From: JBFLVN01 sp040758475
Lineage (GTDB): Bacteria; JAGRBM01
Direction: 5' to 3'
Length of the DNA stretch: 12,205 nt
Assembly (NCBI GenBank): GCA_040758475.1
Contig: JBFLVN010000104.1
Coordinates: 1 to 12,205 of the forward strand
Shown here: positions 1 to 5,843 of the stretch, piece after piece
Numbering within the stretch: the stretch's first letter is position 1
Layout of the letters: the number at the start of each line of letters is the position of its first letter
Translations under genes and position numbers: made by a program
The notes under the pieces: generated by a model
The model's input: the letters and a program-made list of their open reading frames with translations, nothing else
Told to the model about the DNA's origin: nothing
Database searches by the model: none

Positions 1-74
1 TTCTTCGCCTTCTTGGGCGCGGCCTTCCGGCGCGTGGGTTTCTTGGCGGAGCGCTTTTTCTTGCGGGGGCTCAT
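1..74 (-). CDS. 5' end of an unidentified gene with a lysine/arginine-rich N-terminus (runs off the left edge)
   Basis: The ATG at 74-72 overlaps the bioF TGA (73-71) as ATGA, the usual sign of translational coupling. A GGGA stretch lies just upstream inside the end of bioF. The visible frame is open for 24 codons to the edge and begins MSPRKKKRSAKKPTRRK. Of these 24 residues, 13 are Lys or Arg and none is acidic, with Ala, Pro, Ser and Thr between, as in histone-H1-like or AlgP-like tails and some nucleic-acid-binding N-terminal extensions. The position after bioB-bioF would suit another biotin gene such as bioA, bioD, bioC or birA, but none of these normally starts this way, so I assign no function. 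The ATGA junction supports the start; the product is unknown. Confidence 0.6.
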   Translation of the reverse strand, partial: MSPRKKKRSAKKPTRRKAAPKKAK

Positions 75-1309
75 ACGATTCCCAGTTCCTTGCCGATCTT
101 CCGGGTCGCTTCGAGTATCCGGTCGATCTGCCCTTCCGTGTGGGTGGCCATCACGGTGACCCGGAGCCGGCACGTGCCGGGCGGGACCGTGGGGGGGCGG
201 ATGCCGGTGACGAAGACGCCTTGCTCGAAGAGCTTGCGGGCGAACTCCATGGTCGGCCCGGCCTCGCCGATCACCACGGGGACGATGTGCGAACGGGACT
301 CTAGCGTAGAAAAACCGCTCTGGTGAAGGCCCTCCCGCAAGCGCAGGGCGTTTTGTTCGAGGCGCCGGGGGAGGTCCGGTTCCCGGGCCAGGACGTCCAG
401 GGCGGCAAGCGTCGCTGCCAAGGCGGCGGGCGGCAGGCTTGTCGTGAAAATAAGCATTCGGGAACGATTGATGAGGTATTCGATCAGCCGGGCCGAACCG
501 GCGGCAAAGGCGCCAAAGCTCCCCAGGGCCTTTCCGAGGGTTCCCATCACCACGTCGATCTGGCCCGAAAGGCCGAAATGCTCGATGGCGCCCCGGCCTT
601 CCCGGCCCAGGCACCCGGTGGCGTGGGCTTCGTCCACCAGGGTCCAGGCGCCGTAGCGTCGGGCTATTTCGACGATTCCCGGGAGCGGAGCCAAATCACC
701 GTCCATCGAGAAAAGGGAGTCGGTCACAACGAGCTTTTTCTTCGCGCGGGAGGCCTTTAAGAGTTCTTCCAAATGCCCCAGATCCGAATGCCGGTAGACG
801 CTCTTTTTCGCCCCCGAAAGGCGGCAGCCGTCGATGAGGGAGGCGTGATTTAACTCATCCGAAAATACCTCGTCCCCCGAGTCCATCAGGGTGCTCACGA
901 TCCCCACGTTCGCCATGTAGCCCGTGTTGTAGAGGACCGCCCGCTCGCAGCCCTTGAAGGCGGCAAGGCGCTCTTCGAGTTCCCGGTGGAGGGAGAGGCT
1001 CCCCGAAATGTGGCGGGAGGCTCCCGATCCCACGCCCCACTCGAGGGCCGCCTTGGCGGCGGCTTCCCTGAGGGCGGGGTGATCGGAGAGGCCGAGGTAA
1101 CTGTTCGAGCAGAAAAGAAGGACCTTGCGCCGCTCGCCGGTCTTTTCGTCCCGCATCGTGACTTCGGGGCCGATGGGTCCTTCGATGTGCCGGAAAAAGC
1201 GATAGAGGCCCGCCTTTCGTACGGCGTCCATCCCGCTTTCGAGGAAGGATTCGAAATCGACGGGTTCCGCTGGATGGGCGGAGGCGAGTGCTTGGGCCCG
1301 GGGCGTCAC
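71..1309 (-). CDS. bioF: 8-amino-7-oxononanoate synthase (KAPA synthase), biotin biosynthesis
   Basis: This PLP-dependent enzyme of the alpha-oxoamine synthase family condenses pimeloyl-ACP (or pimeloyl-CoA) with L-alanine to give 8-amino-7-oxononanoate, the first step in building the biotin rings. The 412 residues show the family landmarks: NSYLGL near 69-74, SGSLSLH near 102-108, the PLP-stacking histidine H155 in DELNHASL, VDEAHATG at 225-232 (D226 and H229 contact the cofactor), and the Schiff-base lysine K260 in GTLGKALGSFG. The start is a GTG preceded by AAGGA at about 5 bases. It lies 17 bases after the bioB stop, so the two are probably one operon. The N-terminus is somewhat longer than in E. 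coli BioF. Sequence alone does not fully exclude 2-amino-3-ketobutyrate CoA ligase or another family member, but the bioB neighbour makes BioF the best call. Confidence 0.92.
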   Translation of the reverse strand: MTPRAQALASAHPAEPVDFESFLESGMDAVRKAGLYRFFRHIEGPIGPEVTMRDEKTGERRKVLLFCSNSYLGLSDHPALREAAAKAALEWGVGSGASRHISGSLSLHRELEERLAAFKGCERAVLYNTGYMANVGIVSTLMDSGDEVFSDELNHASLIDGCRLSGAKKSVYRHSDLGHLEELLKASRAKKKLVVTDSLFSMDGDLAPLPGIVEIARRYGAWTLVDEAHATGCLGREGRGAIEHFGLSGQIDVVMGTLGKALGSFGAFAAGSARLIEYLINRSRMLIFTTSLPPAALAATLAALDVLAREPDLPRRLEQNALRLREGLHQSGFSTLESRSHIVPVVIGEAGPTMEFARKLFEQGVFVTGIRPPTVPPGTCRLRVTVMATHTEGQIDRILEATRKIGKELGIV

Positions 1310-1326
1310 GGCGGTCCTTCGGAGGG

Positions 1327-2364
1327 TTACGCCCTCGCCTCAGCGGAGGCGTGGGGTTCGTCGCATTCGTCCGCGTGTTCTTCCACTACTTCCTGGATGG
1401 TGAAACCCAGGTCCAGGATCATCCGGTGGTCGTCCGAGGGCGCGGCGCCGGCCGTGGTGAGGTAGCCCGACGTGAAAATCGAATTGGCTGCGTAGAGGAC
1501 GAAGGGCTGAAGCGAGCGAAGAACGACTTCCCGGCCGCCTGCGGCCCGGACGTCGGCCTTGGGATTTAGAAACCGGGCGAGGGCTAGGACCTTGAGGCCG
1601 TAGAGGGGTTCGACGGGCGCCGCCACTTCGAGCGGCGTTCCGGGGCGGGGATTGAGGAAATTGATGGGGATCGAGTCCACCTCGAGTTCCCGCAGGGCAT
1701 AGAGGAGATCGAGGATGTCGTCTTCGTTCTCTTTGAGGCCCACGATGCCGCCGCAGCAAGTCTCCATGCCGGCTTCCTTGGCGATCTTCACCGTGCTCAC
1801 CCGGTCCTGGTAGGTGTGGGTGGAGACGATGTTGGGGAAATTCCGTTCGCTCGTTTCCAGGTTGTGGTTGAAACGGTCGATCCCGGCCTTGGCAAGGCGC
1901 TGGGCCTTTTCGGGCGTGAGGATTCCGAGCGAAGCGCAAAGGGTGATGTCCATTTCGGATTTGATGCGTTCGGCCGCTTCGCAGACGACGTCCAGGTCGC
2001 GGGTGGAAGGGCCCCGGGTCGCCGTCACCATGCAGTACTTCCAGGCTTTGGCGGCCTTGGCCTTGCGGGCCCCTTCGAGGAGTTGCTCGACCGAGAGGAT
2101 GGGCTCTTCGCCCACGGAGGTCGTGTACTTGGAACTCTGGGAGCAGAAGCCACAATCCTCCGGACAGCCGCCCATCTTGGCGTTGACGAGGTAGTGGATC
2201 CGCACGTTGAGGCCGTGGTACTCGCGGCGCACGCGGAAGGCGGCGTCGATGAGGGAGAGGAAATCGGTGGGGGGGGAGCGCAGGACGCTCTTGGCCTCTT
2301 CCCGGGTGAGGGGTTTCCCCGCGAGGGCGCGGTCGGCAAATTCCTGCCAGCGAGCGGCGTTCAT
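1327..2364 (-). CDS. bioB: Biotin synthase (radical SAM)
   Basis: Biotin synthase inserts sulfur into dethiobiotin in the last step of biotin synthesis. The 345-residue protein has the usual length. The radical-SAM motif CPEDCGFC supplies the [4Fe-4S] ligands C67, C71 and C74. The ligands expected for the sacrificial [2Fe-2S] cluster are also present: C111 (KYCMVTATRG), C143 (LCASLG), C203 (ETCCGGIVGL) and R273 (DVRAAGGRE). Other BioB signatures are FNHNLETS near 165-172 and NFLNPRPGTPLE near 235-246. The ATG is preceded by a full AAGGAG (2377-2372) at 7 bases. It is the first gene of a bioB-bioF-(unknown) run and diverges from the BtuF-like gene. No obvious BirA- or BioR-type palindromic operator is visible upstream. 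Identification is firm. Confidence 0.97.
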   Translation of the reverse strand: MNAARWQEFADRALAGKPLTREEAKSVLRSPPTDFLSLIDAAFRVRREYHGLNVRIHYLVNAKMGGCPEDCGFCSQSSKYTTSVGEEPILSVEQLLEGARKAKAAKAWKYCMVTATRGPSTRDLDVVCEAAERIKSEMDITLCASLGILTPEKAQRLAKAGIDRFNHNLETSERNFPNIVSTHTYQDRVSTVKIAKEAGMETCCGGIVGLKENEDDILDLLYALRELEVDSIPINFLNPRPGTPLEVAAPVEPLYGLKVLALARFLNPKADVRAAGGREVVLRSLQPFVLYAANSIFTSGYLTTAGAAPSDDHRMILDLGFTIQEVVEEHADECDEPHASAEARA

Positions 2365-2416
2365 GGATAGACTCCTTGGAGGTATTGGAAAGCCGGAGCA
2401 GCCCCCGGCGGTGCCC

Positions 2417-2446
2417 AGTGAACCACGGCCCCATCGGGATTGTCAA
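2417..2446 (-). promoter_or_regulatory. Possible promoter for the bioB-bioF operon
   Basis: On the minus strand a perfect -35 hexamer, TTGACA, lies at 2446-2441. A poor -10 candidate, TTCACT (3 of 6), follows at an 18-base spacing at 2422-2417. This would give a leader of roughly 45 bases before the bioB ATG. Only the -35 is convincing in this GC-rich background, so an activator or another sigma factor could be involved, or the match may be chance. Confidence 0.3.
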
Positions 2447-2490
2447 TGCGAAATTGATGGAGGGTGGACAAGATTCACCGGGGCCAGCTT

Positions 2491-2517
2491 GCCTTGCTTC
2501 CTTTGTGGAAAGCAGGC
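2491..2517 (+). other. Imperfect hairpin in the leader of the BtuF-like gene
   Basis: GCCTTGCTTCC and GGAAAGCAGGC form a stem of about 10 pairs with one bulged base on each side and a short TTTGT loop. It ends 39 bases before the ATG at 2557. No U-run follows, so it is not a terminator. I looked for a cobalamin riboswitch in this 192-base divergent spacer because of the gene downstream and did not find a convincing B12 box. The rest of the spacer shows only the candidate bioB promoter. Confidence 0.3.
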
Positions 2518-2556
2518 AGAGGTAAAGGGCTACGAATTTTTATCAGGAATTGCACC

Positions 2557-3327
2557 ATGCCGCCTTCACCATCCCATATCGTTTCTCTCGTTCCGAGCAC
2601 TACGGAGACGCTCTTCGCCCTGGGCCTGGCCGACCGGATCGTGGGTGTGACGCGTTATTGCGAACGGCCCCGGAGCCTTCCGCCCCACGTCCGGCGGGTG
2701 GGGGGGACGAAGAACCCCGACATCGCCGCTATCCGGGATCTAAAGCCCGACCTCGTTTTCGTGAACACGGAGGAAAACCGCCCGGAGGACGTGAAGGCGA
2801 TCCGCTCGTTCGCCCCCGTGCACGAGAGTTTTCCCAAGACGGCCGCGGAGGGCGCGGCCTTCGTCCGCGACGCGGGAAAGGCGACCGGCACGGCCGCGAA
2901 AGCGGAGGAGATCGCCCGGGCGATCGAGCTGGAACTAGAGGGGGTTTCGAGCCTCGCCAAGAAAAACGGATCGCGCCGCCGGGCGGCCTATTTCATCTGG
3001 AAAGACCCCTGGATGACGATCAACGGCGACACCTTCATCCACGACGTCCTGGAGCGGGCGGGGCTCGAAAATGTCTTCGCCGATCATTCCGTGCGGTACC
3101 CCGAGACGGCTTACGAGGAAATCGCCCGCCGGGCGCCCGAAGTCATTTTCCTTTCGAGCGAGCCCTATCCCTTCAAGGAAAAGCACCGGAACGAACTGCT
3201 GGCGCAGGAAGGCATCCCCGCCGCCCGGCTCGGGCGGATTTATCTCGTCGACGGGCAGCACTTCTGCTGGCACGGCGTCCGCCAGATCGAGGGGCTTCGC
3301 TGGATTCGGGAGACGCTTTTGAAATAA
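2557..3327 (+). CDS. BtuF-like helical-backbone metal/cobalamin receptor lacking a signal peptide
   Basis: The 256-residue protein looks like the Peripla_BP_2 (PF01497) / BtuF superfamily, which binds cobalamin, haem or siderophores for ABC import. The strand-helix start HIVSLVPSTTETLFALGL (7-24), RIVGVTRYC (27-35), VGGTKNPD (48-55), LKPDLVFVN (62-70) and the second-lobe YFIWKDPWMTING (145-157) are typical of the 'cobalamin-binding protein' branch. The fold starts within 10 residues of the Met and there is no hydrophobic signal or lipobox, so the product is predicted to be cytoplasmic. I chose ATG 2557 because the homologous region begins immediately after it and AGGA lies 8-9 bases upstream. 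A GTG at 2464 would only add a non-conserved 31-residue lead. No btuC or btuD genes are adjacent, so transport is unproven. It is the only plus-strand gene and ends 12 bases from the stop of the convergent HAD gene. Confidence 0.75.
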   Translation: MPPSPSHIVSLVPSTTETLFALGLADRIVGVTRYCERPRSLPPHVRRVGGTKNPDIAAIRDLKPDLVFVNTEENRPEDVKAIRSFAPVHESFPKTAAEGAAFVRDAGKATGTAAKAEEIARAIELELEGVSSLAKKNGSRRRAAYFIWKDPWMTINGDTFIHDVLERAGLENVFADHSVRYPETAYEEIARRAPEVIFLSSEPYPFKEKHRNELLAQEGIPAARLGRIYLVDGQHFCWHGVRQIEGLRWIRETLLK

Positions 3328-3339
3328 GCCTGTTTTCCG

Positions 3340-4014
3340 TCAGCCGATCGTCTCGGTAAAACGTTCGATGGGCCAGCCCTTGGCGCGGGCGAGGGCTTCG
3401 AGCTTGGGGGTGGGATTGACGCACACGGGCTCTCCCACCGCTTCGAGGAGCGGGATGTCGGAATCGCTGTCCGTGTAGAAGCGGACCCGAGCGGGGGAGA
3501 TTCCTTCCTTCGAGAGGGCCTTTAAAACGACGTCGCGTTTTCCCTCGCGGTAGCAAAGCGGCTGGACGACCCGGTCCGTGAGCCGCCCACGGGAATCTCG
3601 TTCCACGTCGACACCAAAGGCTTTTTCGGCCGAGAGTTCGGCTTTGAGGATATCGGCCAGGGGTTGTGGCACCGGCGCGGCGATCCAGATGCGCGTGCCC
3701 GCCGCCTGGTGCTCTCGGATGCGGTCGACCATCCACCGGAAAAAGCGCGGGCGGATTTCCTTGCGGAAGCACCGCTCGACGAGCTCGTGGGCCTCGGTGG
3801 GTTCCTTCCCGGCGAAGAGAGAGCTTCCGAGGATGGCCATTTCCCCGGCGAGGTCGGGCGAAGATGCGAGGCGCGTCGAGAGGGCGAGGAGCTTGGGGAC
3901 CACCCGCAGGGCGGCAAGGCCCCGCGCCGCGTGTTTGGCCAGGAGCGGCCCCGTGCTTCCGGCGACCAGGGTCTTGTCCACGTCGACGACGGCGATTTCC
4001 GGTTTTTCAGGCAC
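3340..4014 (-). CDS. HAD-superfamily subfamily IB phosphatase-like protein
   Basis: The 224-residue protein resembles SerB-like HAD-IB hydrolases, which remove phosphate from small metabolites through an aspartyl-phosphate intermediate. Motif I is DVDKTL with nucleophile D11 and acid/base D13. Motif III is the lysine near K159 in REGKRD. Motif IV is YTDSDSDIPLLE (180-191), followed by the characteristic PVCVNPTPKL. The helical cap lies at about 20-100. Motif II, normally a Ser or Thr after the second beta-strand, reads IWIAAPVP (109-116), so the hydroxyl residue appears to be Ala. That may weaken or alter catalysis. The GTG start has no Shine-Dalgarno: the bases before it are pyrimidine-rich. 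No other start codon is possible before the in-frame TAA upstream, and motif I begins at residue 11. It may be read through from the response-regulator gene 62 bases upstream. The substrate cannot be told. Confidence 0.8.
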   Translation of the reverse strand: MPEKPEIAVVDVDKTLVAGSTGPLLAKHAARGLAALRVVPKLLALSTRLASSPDLAGEMAILGSSLFAGKEPTEAHELVERCFRKEIRPRFFRWMVDRIREHQAAGTRIWIAAPVPQPLADILKAELSAEKAFGVDVERDSRGRLTDRVVQPLCYREGKRDVVLKALSKEGISPARVRFYTDSDSDIPLLEAVGEPVCVNPTPKLEALARAKGWPIERFTETIG

Positions 4015-4021
4015 GAAGGAG

Positions 4022-4057
4022 AAGGCCCCCCTGAACGGGGCGGCAGGTTAGCCGCCT
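4022..4057 (-). other. Two adjacent GC-rich hairpins between the receiver-PATAN-J gene and the HAD gene
   Basis: In the 62-base spacer the minus strand can form GGCGGC-(TAACCT)-GCCGCC from 4056-4039. Overlapping it on the downstream side is CCCC-(GTTCA)-GGGG extended by further G/C pairs, so the two stems compete for the same bases. No T-run follows, so this is not a standard rho-independent terminator. It could attenuate transcription or mask the Shine-Dalgarno-less HAD start, or simply reflect high GC. Confidence 0.3.
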
Positions 4058-4076
4058 GGAAGGAAGGGGCAAGCCG

Positions 4077-5639
4077 TTAGCGGTCCGCGAGTTTCGATTC
4101 GTAGGAGGTGCGGTCGTCCTCGTCCGAGAGGACTTCGTAGGCCGTCGTCACTTTCACGTAAATGGCTTCCACTTTGTCGCGGGAAGAGGGGTCGACCGCG
4201 GCGCCCACTTTTTCCGGGTGAAAGAGCTTGGCGAGGCGCAGGTAGGCTTCCCGGACTTCGGCGCCCGACGCCGTGCGGGTGATTTCGAGGACTTGGAAAT
4301 AATCGTCCGTTTCGAGCGTGGTGTATTTGCGGGCGATCCGTTCGACGAGGGAGAACTCCTCTTCGGCCTTCGGCGAGCGCTCCACGTCCCGCGCACCGGC
4401 GAGTTCTTTTTGCGTCTGGCGGGTCGCTTCAATCTCCTCCGGCGCGGGCGTTTCCGCGAGGCGGAGGTTTCCGGAAATGGCAAGCAGGTAGATGAGGCGC
4501 AGGAGGAAGTCCGGCTGGTGAACGCCCTGGAGAGTGCGCTTCAGATTCCCCGCGCCGTCGATCTGGGCGAGCAGCACCCGGGCTTCAGGGGGAAGGCGGA
4601 AGGCCGCCAGCGGCTGGAGCGGCAAGGGCAGCCAGACGGGGAAATGCTCCGCCAGGGGAGCCATGCGGTCCCGGATGAACTCGAAAGGCACCCGTTCAAG
4701 GACACCCTGGGTGAAGAGAACCGGCGTGTCGGGACGGTGGAGTTCGACTCCCCGGGGAGGGATCGCCCCGCGGGCGAACACGTAGTTGCCCGTACCCCAG
4801 GAAAAGACGCTCAGGATTTTCTCCTGGTGCTGGAGGGCGAGCATGGTGGCCAGTTCCTCGGCCGTGAGCAGCTTGAGGTCGACGAGGACCTGACCGTGAA
4901 GGCGGTTCCGCTGCTTGGCGATGAGGCGGGTGTCGTCGATCTGCTGCTGGGAGAGCCGGCCCAAGCTGACGAGAAGCTTGGCGAGGGTTTCATTGAGAAG
5001 GTTGGATTGGACGAAAACGGGGACGCCTTCCTGGAAGTAGAGGGTCTTGCGTACTTTGCCCCGGCGCAGGTGGAGGGCGCCCGTCTCTCCGTGCCGGTGG
5101 ATTTTGAAGAAGACGGAGGCGAAGGGTTCCCGCTCAAGATCGCCCTGCGCTTCCTCTCCGGCCCGACCCTCGGCGGTGTCGACCGAGGGGGATGAGACTT
5201 CGGTTTCGGCGTCGGGTTGCTCGGCGATGGGAGTGGGGGAATCCGTGTGGAGGAGGACGCTGATGCGCTCCCGCAGGAGATTCAAATTAAGCGGCTTGGT
5301 GAGAAAATCCGTGGCGCCGTATTTCACCTTGGCTTCGTTCTGGACGGCCAGCGATTTGTAGACGGCACTCATGAAGAGGATCGGGACGTTCTGCCCCGGC
5401 GGCTGGCTGCGGATGTTCTGGCAGAGGTCGAACCCGCTCATCTTGGGGAGAAGGACGTCCACCAGGATGAGGTCGGGAGGCGATTGCTGGAAGAGCTGGA
5501 GCCCTTCGAGGCCGTTCGTAGCGAAGACGAGCTGGTGGGGGAGGTCTTGCAGGCCCTCCTGAATGTAGGCGCGGGCCAGCCGGTCGTCCTCGACGACCAG
5601 GATTTTCTTCCCCGAGGATGAATCGGCGGCCTGCAACAT
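4077..5639 (-). CDS. Receiver - PATAN/DUF4388 - J-domain response regulator
   Basis: The 520-residue protein (counting from ATG 5639) has three parts. Residues about 11-130 form a CheY-like receiver: KKILVVEDD with acidic D18 and D19, phospho-acceptor D61 in LILVDVLLPKMSG, S91 in FMSA and K115 in LTKPL, so all key residues are intact. After an acidic Pro/Ser linker, about 170-290 looks like a PATAN/DUF4388 domain (GALHLRRGKVRKTLYFQEG, then LGRLSQQQID), a module often paired with receivers. Residues about 446-517 form a C-terminal J-domain (DDYFQVLEI, LRLAKLFHPEK, AYEVLSDEDDR). The J signature HPD reads HPE (474-476), which may alter stimulation of DnaK. There is no DNA-binding domain, so output is probably by protein contact. 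No sensor kinase is adjacent. The start is uncertain: ATG 5708 would add 23 non-conserved residues, and neither start has a clear Shine-Dalgarno. Confidence 0.85.
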   Translation of the reverse strand: MLQAADSSSGKKILVVEDDRLARAYIQEGLQDLPHQLVFATNGLEGLQLFQQSPPDLILVDVLLPKMSGFDLCQNIRSQPPGQNVPILFMSAVYKSLAVQNEAKVKYGATDFLTKPLNLNLLRERISVLLHTDSPTPIAEQPDAETEVSSPSVDTAEGRAGEEAQGDLEREPFASVFFKIHRHGETGALHLRRGKVRKTLYFQEGVPVFVQSNLLNETLAKLLVSLGRLSQQQIDDTRLIAKQRNRLHGQVLVDLKLLTAEELATMLALQHQEKILSVFSWGTGNYVFARGAIPPRGVELHRPDTPVLFTQGVLERVPFEFIRDRMAPLAEHFPVWLPLPLQPLAAFRLPPEARVLLAQIDGAGNLKRTLQGVHQPDFLLRLIYLLAISGNLRLAETPAPEEIEATRQTQKELAGARDVERSPKAEEEFSLVERIARKYTTLETDDYFQVLEITRTASGAEVREAYLRLAKLFHPEKVGAAVDPSSRDKVEAIYVKVTTAYEVLSDEDDRTSYESKLADR

Positions 5640-5725
5640 CAAATGCCCGCACGGGATTCCCGGGGCGAGTTCAGGGTCCTCGCCGCGGGGAAAATCCCGC
5701 CACTCCATCGCTGGGCGGCTGTGGG

Positions 5726-5753
5726 CGGGGGAAGAACCCTCTTCTTCTCCCCG
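5726..5753 (-). other. Stable hairpin in the 5' leader of the receiver-PATAN-J gene
   Basis: CGGGG and GAAGAA pair with TTCTTC and CCCCG around a five-base GAGGG loop, giving about 11 pairs with a single bulged A. It lies between the promoter at 5838-5809 and both candidate start codons, ending 17 bases before ATG 5708. No T-run follows, so termination is unlikely. A role in mRNA stability or translation is possible but inferred. Confidence 0.45.
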
Positions 5754-5808
5754 TCCCGATCGTGTCCCCGCGATCCGGTACCTAAGGAAACTTCGTTACT
5801 CGTCCGTA

Positions 5809-5838
5809 ATTATAAGAAGACACTCCGGGTCATTTCAA
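5809..5838 (-). promoter_or_regulatory. Sigma-70-type promoter for the receiver-PATAN-J gene
   Basis: The minus strand has TTGAAA (5838-5833, 5 of 6 to consensus), an 18-base spacer and a perfect TATAAT (5814-5809). It stands in an unusually AT-rich patch of an otherwise GC-rich window and starts 6 bases after the lon stop codon. Transcription would begin near 5802, giving a leader of about 95 bases to ATG 5708 or about 160 bases to ATG 5639. This is the best-looking promoter in the window and implies that the gene is expressed independently of lon. Confidence 0.65.
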
Positions 5839-5843
5839 AGCCC

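Noticed and set aside
1340..2446. A 368-codon minus-strand frame overlapping bioB
   Set aside because: It is an Arg/Pro/Gly-rich shadow frame of bioB with no recognisable motif. The overlapping frame has every BioB catalytic residue.
2365..2463. BirA- or BioR-type operator upstream of bioB
   Set aside because: I could not find the TTGTAAACC/GGTTTACAA pair or a TTATAGATAA-like palindrome in the spacer.
2365..2556. Cobalamin riboswitch upstream of the BtuF-like gene
   Set aside because: The only B12-box-like string (GCCCAGTG near 2413) does not match the conserved core, and the surrounding conserved helices are not apparent.
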